From the NCBI GenBank assembly GCA_003527225.1, contig DPXQ01000118.1, positions 1-26,958 of the forward strand: a stretch of 26,958 bases of DNA, written 5' to 3'. Numbering within the stretch: the stretch's first letter is position 1; each line of letters begins with the position of its first letter. The notes beneath the pieces are model-generated. The model ran no database searches. It was given only the letters and a program-made list of their open reading frames with translations, and was not told the DNA's origin. Both the position numbers and the translations under genes were made by a program. The stretch comes from Rhizobium sp. (GTDB lineage Bacteria; Pseudomonadota; Alphaproteobacteria; Rhizobiales; Rhizobiaceae). This document shows, in pieces, positions 17,590 through 24,589 of the stretch.

Positions 17590-18315
17590 ATGAGCAGAGT
17601 TGCATTGGTCACGGGTGGAACGAGAGGAATCGGAGCGGCAGTCTCGATTGCGCTGAAAAAGGCCGGATATTCCGTCGCGGCAAACTATGCGGGCAATGAC
17701 GAGAGGGCAAAAATCTTCCATGAGGAGACGGGGATTGCCGTCTTCAAATGGGATGTCTCCAATTATGCCGCTTGTTTGGAAGGTGTCGCGAAGGTCGAGG
17801 CGGAACTCGGACCTGTGGAAATCCTCGTCAACAATGCCGGGATCACGCGCGACGGTATGTTTCACAAAATGACGCCCGAGCAATGGAACGAGGTGATCGG
17901 CACCAATCTGACCGGTGTCTTCAACATGACCCATCCCGTCTGGCCGGGCATGCGAGACCGGAATTTTGGGCGCGTGATCACCATTTCCTCGATCAACGGC
18001 CAGAAAGGGCAGATGGGGCAGGTCAACTATTCTGCCGCGAAGGCCGGCGATCTCGGCTTCACCAAGGCGCTAGCCCAGGAGGGTGCGGCCAAGGGCATTA
18101 CGGTGAATGCCATCTGCCCAGGCTATATCGCCACGGAGATGGTCTTGGCGGTTCCGGAGAAAGTGCTGAACGAGCGCATCATTCCGCAGATTCCGGTGGG
18201 GCGTCTCGGCGAACCAGAAGAAATCGCCCGTTGCGTCGTGTTCCTTGCATCCGATGATGCCGGCTTCATCACCGGCTCGACGATTTCCGCCAACGGCGGG
18301 CAGTTCGTCGTCTGA
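17590..18315 (+). CDS. phaB: Acetoacetyl-CoA reductase (NADPH-dependent)
   Basis: Short-chain dehydrogenase that reduces acetoacetyl-CoA to (R)-3-hydroxybutyryl-CoA, the monomer for PHB synthase. It has 241 residues. The Rossmann motif TGGTRGIG is at 8-15 and NNAG at 81-84. The catalytic triad is Ser134, Tyr147 and Lys151, in SSINGQKG and NYSAAK; the SINGQKGQMGQVNYS context is typical of PhaB rather than FabG. The start at 17590 has GAGGAGA at 17577-17583; the upstream ATG at 17575 precedes that site. The synthase gene phaC is not in the window, as is usual in rhizobia where phaAB and phaC are separate. Confidence 0.96.
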   Translation: MSRVALVTGGTRGIGAAVSIALKKAGYSVAANYAGNDERAKIFHEETGIAVFKWDVSNYAACLEGVAKVEAELGPVEILVNNAGITRDGMFHKMTPEQWNEVIGTNLTGVFNMTHPVWPGMRDRNFGRVITISSINGQKGQMGQVNYSAAKAGDLGFTKALAQEGAAKGITVNAICPGYIATEMVLAVPEKVLNERIIPQIPVGRLGEPEEIARCVVFLASDDAGFITGSTISANGGQFVV

Positions 18316-18401
18316 CATCGGGTTGGACGAGCCCCGGTCATCTGCGGATGCATGAGCTCCCTTGGCTCAGAACGCATTCGATGGATCTCGAACTTTTTCA
18401 C

Positions 18402-18746
18402 TCACTCAGCCAGGTCTCGATAGATCGCGAAGTCGGGCTTGATGCCCATTTGCTCCATGAATTTCGCCGGACTGAAGCCGGATTGCGCGTAGAACGCCGC
18501 AGCCTCTGATTTCGCGCGCTCGAAGACCGTCTGATCCTGCCATTCGACGATCGTGATCATCCGGGTGGCGCCGTCACCGGCGTCGTTTTCCGCGATCCTG
18601 TTGTAGAGGCATCCGGGCTGGCTGCTTAGGAAGCTTTTGATGGTCATCAGCCGCTCGAGGAACTGGGTCCTCGCCGTGGCGGGGACGATGAACCCGTCCA
18701 CCCGGAAAATGCTCCTTTGTCCGCCACCGATCATTTCTTTGGTCAT
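18402..18746 (-). CDS. Antibiotic-biosynthesis-monooxygenase (ABM) fold protein
   Basis: A 114-residue protein of the dimeric alpha/beta-barrel (ABM) type. The pattern RVDGFIVPATARTQFLERLMTIKSFLSSQPGC followed by MITIVEWQDQTVFERAKSEA (cited as segments, about residues 14-85) fits this fold, in which small proteins act as quinone-type monooxygenases or as ligand-binding barrels. No cofactor motif is expected or seen. The start at 18746 has AAGG upstream. It stands alone, convergent with phaB. Its promoter has the 19-bp spacer and palindrome of MerR/SoxR-activated genes (18778-18808), implying induction by redox-active compounds. Function beyond fold is unknown. Confidence 0.82.
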   Translation of the reverse strand: MTKEMIGGGQRSIFRVDGFIVPATARTQFLERLMTIKSFLSSQPGCLYNRIAENDAGDGATRMITIVEWQDQTVFERAKSEAAAFYAQSGFSPAKFMEQMGIKPDFAIYRDLAE

Positions 18747-18777
18747 CGTGTCACCTTTGCTTTCTCAAGGAGACAGC

Positions 18778-18808
18778 AAAGTAGGACCTCAACTATAGTT
18801 CAGGTCAA
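18778..18808 (-). promoter_or_regulatory. MerR/SoxR-type promoter and operator of the ABM gene
   Basis: On the minus strand TTGACC (18808-18803) and TACTTT (18783-18778) are separated by 19 bp, the overlong spacer typical of promoters activated by MerR-family proteins. The spacer is centred on the palindrome ACCTCAACTATAGTTCAGGT (plus strand, 18786-18805), which has only one mismatched pair. The outer half CCTCAA equals a half of the known SoxR box and the other half differs at one base. The predicted start of transcription is about 25 nt before the ABM start codon. Confidence 0.72.
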
Positions 18809-18926
18809 GCGCCGTTTTCCGAAGCCATGCGGAGATTTGCCAATGGCGCTCAGCACTCATAGGGCAACGGCAGCGCGCGGCGCGAGCAATCGCTTCTATG
18901 GTTAACAATTTGGTTTCCTATAATAA

Positions 18927-19006
18927 GTCGCGGCGAACAGACCGGGAGACTTAGCGAGTCAGCAGTTCGCCGCTGATTCGTTCCTGCCTTGACCCCGATG
19001 TTAACG
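18927..19006 (+). repeat. Dispersed intergenic element, copy A
   Basis: An 80-bp element aligning without gaps to copy B at 20674-20753. It contains GAACA in a similar 5' context, a 26-nt hairpin (18955-18980; CGAGTCAGC and GCTGATTCG arms, with a TTCG loop extended by one G-C pair after an A/C mismatch), then GTTC, and finally GTTAACG at 19000-19006. Two GANTC sites (18956-18960 and 18975-18979) lie in the arms. Confidence 0.65.
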
Positions 19007-19025
19007 CGGCAGGTGTAAAGGCAGC

Positions 19026-19056
19026 AAAAAGCCGCCGGTGGCGGACCGGCGGCTTT
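19026..19056 (-). terminator. Intrinsic terminator of the glycine-zipper lipoprotein gene
   Basis: An 11-bp perfect stem (19028-19038 with 19046-19056) and 7-nt loop. Read leftwards it is followed by five T (19030-19026), about 24 nt past the lipoprotein stop. It also has TTTCT on the plus strand and may work in both directions. Confidence 0.85.
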
Positions 19057-19079
19057 CTGGATGCAGCGCTGCTTGTACC

Positions 19080-19334
19080 TTAGCGGCAGCGTGCTTCGTA
19101 GGTGCGGCCGTAGCGGTCGCGATAGATGCAATATCCGGAACGTTCCTGGGACTGTCCGATCAAGGCGCCTGCGGCACCACCGACCACCGCACCGACGGCT
19201 GCGCCGCCGACGGAGTTTGTGGCAACGCCACCGATAACGGCACCGGTCGCGGCGCCGACTGACGCACCGCGTTCAGTCGCTGTGCAAGAAGCCAGCGGGG
19301 CAATCAGGGCAAGGGCAAGAAGGGTTTTCTTCAT
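19080..19334 (-). CDS. Small glycine-zipper lipoprotein
   Basis: An 84-residue predicted outer-membrane lipoprotein. The signal MKKTLLALALIAPLASC ends in lipobox LASC with Cys17. Residues about 27-62 are a glycine/alanine/valine zipper (GAATGAVIGGVATNSVGGAA and continuing), of the kind thought to insert in or pack against membranes. The tail YCIYRDRYGRTYEARCR contains two further cysteines and a basic aromatic pattern seen in related rhizobial proteins. The start at 19334 has AGGAG upstream; the frame to 19436 would overlap the DUF3309 gene. It lies 31 nt after the DUF3309 stop and may share its transcript. The glycine-zipper part recalls the N-terminal region of the OmpA-type lipoprotein at 10487-11152. 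Confidence 0.87.
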   Translation of the reverse strand: MKKTLLALALIAPLASCTATERGASVGAATGAVIGGVATNSVGGAAVGAVVGGAAGALIGQSQERSGYCIYRDRYGRTYEARCR

Positions 19335-19365
19335 CGTCGGTTCTCCTCTTCGTTTTTGACCGGGC

Positions 19366-19521
19366 TCAGATCCGGCCCATGAGCAACAGGATGACAAGAA
19401 TAAGGACAACGAGGCCCAGGCCACCGGATGGTCCATAGCCCCAGTTGCGGCTATAACCCCAATTGGGCAGCGCGCCGATCAGAAGCAAAATGACGATGAC
19501 GATGAGAACTGTGCTCAACAT
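19366..19521 (-). CDS. DUF3309 family small membrane protein
   Basis: A 51-residue protein that length-limited gene finding would miss. It starts MLSTVLIVIVILLLIGALPN, continues with WGYSRNWGYGPSGG and ends GLVVLILVILLLMGRI, giving two hydrophobic helices joined by a Trp/Tyr/Gly-rich loop, which is the DUF3309 pattern. GGGGAGGG lies 5 nt before the ATG at 19521, a strong ribosome-binding site. The first 71 nt overlap, in another frame, the 3' end of the hydrolase gene on the same strand. Function unknown; such proteins are common in rhizobia and other proteobacteria, often near envelope-stress genes. Confidence 0.85.
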   Translation of the reverse strand: MLSTVLIVIVILLLIGALPNWGYSRNWGYGPSGGLGLVVLILVILLLMGRI

Positions 19522-20530
19522 GGTGACCCTCCCCATTCAGTAGTGCAAAACTCGGTATTCGTGTCGCTTCAACGTCGTCCGAAGAGAATTGTTCCAGCCG
19601 TTGCAGCTGGACGGGTGAAAAGTCCGGCCCGAGCCCGTCGAGCAGCGGGGCGGAATGGCTCTCCCAGCGGTTGCCAAGGGCGGCTGCGACGGATGAGTGT
19701 GGATCGAGGAAGCCGGCAATCACCTTGTTCATCTGCCGTTTCTGCTCGACCATCACCAGGTGGCCACAGTCGCCGAACAGTACGGTCTGTGCCCGGCGAA
19801 GCAGCTTCGACAGCCGCAACTGGTGCGAAGGCGGAACGATGGCGTCGTGGACGCCGATCAGGTTGAGCACGGGAATCGTCACTGCCGGCAGTTCCGCGAG
19901 GATCGAGGTGCTCGAGATGAACTGCACGCAGGCCGCGACGTCCTCCGGGCGGGTGCACAGCAAGTGACCGCGCACCATTTCCATCGCGGTTGCCGCACGA
20001 TTGTCTTCCCAGGGGCAGGACTTGTCGTGGACGCATTCGATCGAGCCCCAGCGGAACTGCTCCCTGGTCGAGATCCAGCGTTTGAAAAAATGGCGGAAGA
20101 GATAGGGTCCGATGCGCGGAACGCGCAGCATGCGTGCCGCGAAGCGTTCGTTGCCCTCGAAACGGCCGCAGGCGAAGCCGCCGAGCAAGACCACCGAACG
20201 CACGAGATCCGGGCGGTGCACAGCGAGCAGCAGCGACAAAAAGCCTCCGGTCGAATGGCCGATCAGATTGACCGGTTCGTCGGAAAAGTCGCGGGCAATC
20301 GCCTCGGCCATGGCATCGACCACTTCGCGGGCGTTGATTGGTGCGCCGGGCTCTGGCAGGGGCCATGGATGATGGCCGGGGAGCGGATAGGCGACGGTGC
20401 GCCCTTGGCGGGTGACGTCCGGCGCGAAGACGGTCCAGAACGCAGGAGCCATGACCATGCCATGTATCAGAACAAAGTTCTGACCGGGCTTGTCGCTGAT
20501 CCATTCGGCAGGCGGTGGGAGGAGAGTCAT
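19451..20530 (-). CDS. Alpha/beta hydrolase
   Basis: A 359-residue alpha/beta-hydrolase-fold protein. The oxyanion-hole region is FVLIHGMVM (about 19-27). The nucleophile elbow is GHSTGG with Ser93. A C-terminal acid lies in GVHDAIVPPSH and the histidine in GDCGHLVMVE, completing the triad. The start at 20530 has GAGG upstream. The fold normally ends near the VIAGFLDPHSS segment; about 85 further residues follow, ending in a His/Arg-rich tail that is the shifted-frame reading of the DUF3309 gene start. This suggests that the original stop was lost or a frameshift extended the tail. It could act on an ester, lactone or similar substrate; specificity is unknown. Confidence 0.85.
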   Translation of the reverse strand: MTLLPPPAEWISDKPGQNFVLIHGMVMAPAFWTVFAPDVTRQGRTVAYPLPGHHPWPLPEPGAPINAREVVDAMAEAIARDFSDEPVNLIGHSTGGFLSLLLAVHRPDLVRSVVLLGGFACGRFEGNERFAARMLRVPRIGPYLFRHFFKRWISTREQFRWGSIECVHDKSCPWEDNRAATAMEMVRGHLLCTRPEDVAACVQFISSTSILAELPAVTIPVLNLIGVHDAIVPPSHQLRLSKLLRRAQTVLFGDCGHLVMVEQKRQMNKVIAGFLDPHSSVAAALGNRWESHSAPLLDGLGPDFSPVQLQRLEQFSSDDVEATRIPSFALLNGEGHHVEHSSHRHRHFASDRRAAQLGL

Positions 20531-20923
20531 CTCGGTATACCTCAGCACTGACAACGCATCCGGGCGCAGAGAGGTTCCACAGAGATTATGGTTAATATGC
20601 GGGCCGGAATCGAAGCTGCAAGCCGTTGATCCGAATCAGCATTTTGTGTCGCTTCTTGCGCGGTTGCCGAGATGTAGCCGTGAACAAATCCTGAATCGCG
20701 ACGAGTCAGCGATTCGTCGCTGATTCGTTCGCAGCCTGTTCCGTGCGTTAACGACGGCCGTTTCCATCTCGTATTTTGGGCCTTTCTTGCGGCCGGGGAG
20801 AAGGAATCTGGTTCTCCTGTCACGGGTGGCTTGCCTTTATAGGCAATCGTCGCCATGTGTTTGCCAAGTCGTCGATCCGCCGCTAGGCGATAACCGGCAA
20901 CTCCTTCCAAGTGGAGCGGGAAT
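20531..20923. other. Gene-free interval between the divergent hydrolase and helicase genes
   Basis: No convincing ORF lies in these 393 bp. It contains ATGGTTAA at 20588-20595 (TTAACCAT on the minus strand), seven GANTC sites between 20607 and 20808 (four within 20693-20726), repeat copy B (20674-20753), and a short hairpin TTGCCT-TTAT-AGGCAA (20831-20846) about 80 nt before the helicase start. Promoters for the divergent hydrolase and helicase genes must lie here, but I cannot place them firmly. Confidence 0.5.
20674..20753 (+). repeat. Dispersed intergenic element, copy B
   Basis: Second copy of the element at 18927-19006, alignable without gaps. Its hairpin (20702-20727) has an 11-bp stem, CGAGTCAGCGA paired with TCGCTGATTCG with one G/T pair, and a TTCG loop. 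The loop-closing pair is A-T here and G-C in copy A, a compensatory change. GTTAACG lies at 20747-20753, 45 nt from the stem start as in copy A. Three GANTC sites fall inside the hairpin. Confidence 0.68.
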
Positions 20924-23900
20924 TTGACTTCGCAACCCATGATCCTGAGCGGCCGCGGCGTCATCGCTGTGCTGGGGCCGACCAATACCGGCAAGACCCA
21001 CTATGCGATCGAGCGCATGGTGGCCCATGGCTCTGGGATCATCGGCCTGCCGTTGCGCCTTCTGGCGCGCGAAGTCTATACCCGTGTCGTCGAGCGCGTC
21101 GGGGTTTCCCAGGTAGCGCTTGTCACGGGGGAGGAGAAGATTGCTCCGCCTGGTGCCCGATTCTCCGTTTGCACCGTCGAGGCGATGCCGCGGGAGACAA
21201 AGGCCTCCTTCGTCGCCATCGACGAGATCCAGCTTGCCGGCGATCTGGAGCGCGGCCATATCTTTACCGACCGCCTGCTGCATTTGCGCGGACGCGAGGA
21301 AACCCTGCTGCTTGGATCGGGCACGATGAAGCCGATCCTGCAGCAATTGCTCCCCGGCATTACGGTGGTCGAGCGTCCGCGCCTTTCGCAGCTTTTCTAT
21401 GCCGGACAGAAGAAGATTACCCGTCTGCCGCAGCGGACAGCGATCGTCGCCTTTTCGGCGGACGAAGTCTATGCGATCGCCGAGCTCATCCGGCGGCAGC
21501 GAGGTGGGGCGGCCGTCGTCCTCGGTGCTCTCAGCCCGCGCACGCGCAACGCACAGGTGGGGCTTTATCAGGCGGGCGATGTCGAATACCTCGTGGCCAC
21601 TGATGCGATCGGCATGGGACTCAACCTCGATGTCGATCATGTGGCATTCGCCCAGGACCGCAAGTTCGACGGCTACCAGTTCCGCAACCTCAATCCCGGC
21701 GAGCTTGGGCAGATTGCGGGACGAGCGGGCCGCCATCTGAAAGACGGCACCTTCGGTGTGACGGGGCGCGTGGATCCTCTGGAGGATGAACTCGTCGAAC
21801 GGCTCGAGTGCCACGAGTTCGATCCCGTCCGGGTGCTCCAATGGCGCACGGCCCAGTTCGACTTTTCCTCGATCGCAGCGCTGCGGCGCAGTCTCGATGC
21901 AGCGCCGCGCGTCGAAGGGCTCACGCGCGCGCTTCCGGCGATCGACCAGCAGGCGCTCGACTACCTCGCCCGATATCCGGAAGTCATCGACCTTGCCACG
22001 AACCCGGAACGCGTGGAAAAGCTCTGGGAGGCCTGCGCGCTTCCAGATTATCGTCGGATTACGCCCGCCCAACATGCCGATCTTATCTCCAGCCTCTTTT
22101 CCGATCTCGTGCGCTATGGCACGGTGAACGAGAACTTCATGGCGGAGCAGGTCCATCGGGCTGATCGGACGGATGGGGAGATCGATACGCTTTCGGCGCG
22201 GATTGCGCAGATCCGAACATGGACATATGTGTCAAACCGTCCAGGATGGCTTGCCGATCCGACACACTGGCAAGAAAAGACGCGTGAAATCGAAGACCGC
22301 TTGTCCGATGCGTTACATGAAAGGTTGACGAAACGCTTTGTTGATCGCAGGACATCTGTGCTCATGAAGCGCTTGAGAGAGAATGCGATGCTGGAAGCTG
22401 AAATAAGTGTGAATGGCGATGTCTTTGTTGAAGGGCATCACACGGGACAACTCGCCGGGTTCCGGTTTACGCCCCTTGCGGGAATGGAAGGGTCCGATGC
22501 GAAGGCTGTGCATGCTGCCGCGCTGAGGGCTCTTGCGCTCGAATTCGAGGCGCGTGCGGCGAGGCTCCATGCATCGGGTAACAGCGATCTGGCGATCAGC
22601 TCGGATGGCCTCGTGCGCTGGCTCGGCGATCCGGTGGCGCGATTGGCCGAGAGCGACCATATTCTGCATCCCCGCGTCATCCTTCTTGCCGACGAACAAT
22701 TGACCGGCAATGCTCGCGATCATGTCGTCGCCCGCATCGAGCGCTTCGTGAACCATCACATCTCGACAGTTCTGAAACCGCTCGACGACCTTTCGCGCGC
22801 CGATGACCTGCAGGGCCTTGCAAAGGGTCTTGCGTTCCAGCTCGTGGAGAACCTGGGGGTCTTGTTCCGCCGCGAAGTGTCTGACGACGTCAAGTCACTC
22901 GATCAGGAAGCGCGGGCTTCGATTCGGCGCTATGGCGTGCGTTTTGGCGCATATCATATTTTCATGCCGGCGCTTCTCAAACCCGCTCCGGCTGAATTGA
23001 TCACGCTGCTTTGGGCTCTGAAGAATGACGGGCTGGACAAGCCCGGCTATGGCGACCTCATTCCCGTTCTTGCGGCAGGCCGCACGTCCGTGGTCACGGA
23101 CCCGAGCTTCGAGCGCATGTTCTACAAGCTCGCCGGTTTCCGTTTTCTCGGCAAACGCGCGGTGCGGATCGATATCCTCGAACGCCTCGCCGATCTGATC
23201 CGTCCGCTCCTGCAATGGAAGCCCGGTCAGGCCGGACGTCCGGACGGCGCCTATGATGGACGGCGGTTCACGACGACCACCGCCATGCTTTCGATTCTCG
23301 GCGCGACACCCGACGACATGGAGGAAATCCTCAAGGGTCTCGGATACCGCGCCGACACCGTTCCAGCCGAAGCAGCCGAAGCTTTCCTTTCCAGCCAGGA
23401 CGCGAGCGCCACTCCGGTCGCGGCGCCTGCAGAGGAAGGCGCGGAGAAATCCGATCAGGCCGAGGTCGACGTTAATGCCGAAGGGACCAGCGCCGAAGAG
23501 GTTCAGGTGGTCGCGGAGCAGGGCTTGGAAACGGCAGAGGCATCAGTGACCGAAGGGGCTGTGGAGGCGACTGTCGTCGGCGACGAGCCTGCACCGGCAG
23601 AACCAAAAGTCGTGTTGCTGTGGCGGCCCGGTGGACGCAACGACAATCAGCAAGGCGCGCGGACTCAGGGAGCCCGTCGCGGGAACCGCAGCGCGGGTGA
23701 GGGACGCACTGAAGGCCAGCGGGACGAGCGCCGCCGGGAAGGGGCAGCAGCCTCCAAGCCGAAGGACCGTGATGGCGGGCGCGGGCACGGTGGCGCAAAG
23801 GCGGAACGGCAGGAACGAGGCGACCGCAAGGACCGTCCGCATCGCGGTGACCGCGACGGAAAGCCGCAGACCGCCCGCTTCGAAGCAAAGCCCCCTCGCA

Positions 23901-23971
23901 AGGAGAAGCCGATAGACCCGGATTCACCCTTCGCGAAGCTCGCGGCTCTCAAGGAGCAGATGAAGAAGTAG
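20924..23971 (+). CDS. SUV3-like superfamily 2 RNA helicase with long charged C-terminal tail
   Basis: A 1015-residue helicase related to the mitochondrial RNA helicase Suv3, probably unwinding RNA in turnover or ribosome-related processing. Motif I is GPTNTGKT (residues 18-25), motif II DEIQ (100-103), then GSGTMKP. Motif V ATDAIGMGLNLDVDHVAF and motif VI QIAGRAGRH follow. DEIQ in place of DEAD/DExH and the GMGLNLD segment are Suv3 hallmarks. Residues about 830-1015 are low-complexity, first acidic/alanine-rich and then Arg/Gly/Lys-rich, likely disordered and RNA-binding. The TTG start at 20924 is preferred because GGAG (20913-20916) is 7 nt upstream; ATG at 20939 is too far from it. The S4-protein gene follows by 4 nt. 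Confidence 0.92.
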   Translation: MTSQPMILSGRGVIAVLGPTNTGKTHYAIERMVAHGSGIIGLPLRLLAREVYTRVVERVGVSQVALVTGEEKIAPPGARFSVCTVEAMPRETKASFVAIDEIQLAGDLERGHIFTDRLLHLRGREETLLLGSGTMKPILQQLLPGITVVERPRLSQLFYAGQKKITRLPQRTAIVAFSADEVYAIAELIRRQRGGAAVVLGALSPRTRNAQVGLYQAGDVEYLVATDAIGMGLNLDVDHVAFAQDRKFDGYQFRNLNPGELGQIAGRAGRHLKDGTFGVTGRVDPLEDELVERLECHEFDPVRVLQWRTAQFDFSSIAALRRSLDAAPRVEGLTRALPAIDQQALDYLARYPEVIDLATNPERVEKLWEACALPDYRRITPAQHADLISSLFSDLVRYGTVNENFMAEQVHRADRTDGEIDTLSARIAQIRTWTYVSNRPGWLADPTHWQEKTREIEDRLSDALHERLTKRFVDRRTSVLMKRLRENAMLEAEISVNGDVFVEGHHTGQLAGFRFTPLAGMEGSDAKAVHAAALRALALEFEARAARLHASGNSDLAISSDGLVRWLGDPVARLAESDHILHPRVILLADEQLTGNARDHVVARIERFVNHHISTVLKPLDDLSRADDLQGLAKGLAFQLVENLGVLFRREVSDDVKSLDQEARASIRRYGVRFGAYHIFMPALLKPAPAELITLLWALKNDGLDKPGYGDLIPVLAAGRTSVVTDPSFERMFYKLAGFRFLGKRAVRIDILERLADLIRPLLQWKPGQAGRPDGAYDGRRFTTTTAMLSILGATPDDMEEILKGLGYRADTVPAEAAEAFLSSQDASATPVAAPAEEGAEKSDQAEVDVNAEGTSAEEVQVVAEQGLETAEASVTEGAVEATVVGDEPAPAEPKVVLLWRPGGRNDNQQGARTQGARRGNRSAGEGRTEGQRDERRREGAAASKPKDRDGGRGHGGAKAERQERGDRKDRPHRGDRDGKPQTARFEAKPPRKEKPIDPDSPFAKLAALKEQMKK

Positions 23972-23975
23972 GCCC

Positions 23976-24389
23976 ATGGATGAAAAACAGCCAGAGAACG
24001 GTTCGCGTCAGCGCATCGACAAATGGTTGTTTTTCGCGCGCATGGCGAAGTCGCGTTCGATTGCCCAGAGTCGCATCGTGTCGGGACAAATCAGCGTCAA
24101 TGATCGGAAAATTTCCCAGCCGAGCCATATGGTTAAGCCGGGGGACCGTATCGGTATCGCCGATCCCCGGCGTGATGTCGTCCTCCTGGTGAGGCAGGCC
24201 GGTGTGCGGCGCGGACCTTACGAAGAGGCGCGGCTGCTTTATGACGATTTGACGCCGCCCGAGAACGAGCAAGCTGTGTTGAGCCTGTTCGAACTGGCGG
24301 CACGGCTTCCCGGCTCGGGGCGTCCGACAAAAAAGGAGCGCCGCGCGCTCGACCGATTGCGACCGGATGAGCCATGGGGCGAGGAATAG
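23976..24389 (+). CDS. S4-domain RNA-binding protein (Hsp15-like)
   Basis: A 137-residue basic protein with an S4 domain at about residues 11-70: RQRIDKWLFFARMAKSRSIA, QSRIVSGQISVNDRKISQPS and VKPGDRIGI. This is the arrangement of heat-shock protein 15 (HslR), which binds 50S subunits carrying stalled nascent chains. The C-terminal part ends in a basic segment GRPTKKERRALDRLR typical of the alphaproteobacterial form. It begins 4 nt after the helicase stop and is almost certainly co-transcribed. AAGGAG is at 23951-23956, rather far upstream, so coupling to helicase translation may matter. The pairing suggests a shared role in RNA or ribosome metabolism. Confidence 0.9.
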   Translation: MDEKQPENGSRQRIDKWLFFARMAKSRSIAQSRIVSGQISVNDRKISQPSHMVKPGDRIGIADPRRDVVLLVRQAGVRRGPYEEARLLYDDLTPPENEQAVLSLFELAARLPGSGRPTKKERRALDRLRPDEPWGEE

Positions 24390-24589
24390 AAACGCTGTTC
24401 CCCAAGGGGCGGTTTTGCGGATTGTTTATCCTTGCAATGGACCGAATAAGGCATTAGCTGACTGGCCTGTCCCGCTGACATCGTGAGGGCTCGTTTCCTC
24501 CGTTCGTCTTACGAGTTGTGACCATTGATGCGCAGGATTGCCCGAAAGCCTATCCCCGCGCCGAAAACGTTAGATTTCTGGAGTGCCGC

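Larger units (their letters stand above)
18747..19079. other. Gene-free interval with a SoxR-like site, dispersed repeat copy A and a terminator
   Basis: No credible ORF occupies these 333 bp. From left to right it holds the ABM promoter/operator, an ATGGTTAA (18898-18905, TTAACCAT on the other strand, a known CtrA-type half motif), a TATAAT (18919-18924) without a good -35, repeat copy A (18927-19006), and the bidirectional hairpin ending the lipoprotein gene. A short plus-strand RNA starting after TATAAT and ending at the hairpin near 19056 is possible but unproven. Confidence 0.5.

Noticed and set aside
18377..18398. Possible terminator between phaB and the ABM gene (TTCGA/TCGAA stem and five T)
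   Set aside because: The stem is only 5 bp and AT-containing; too weak to call.
20531..20923. Possible replication origin, because of GANTC and TTAA motifs
   Set aside because: No cluster of DnaA boxes (TTATCCACA-like) or AT-rich unwinding region is visible, and neighbouring genes are not those expected at a rhizobial origin.
20837..22156. 439-residue minus-strand open frame
   Set aside because: Antisense to the SUV3-like helicase motifs; no recognisable domain and no ribosome-binding site.
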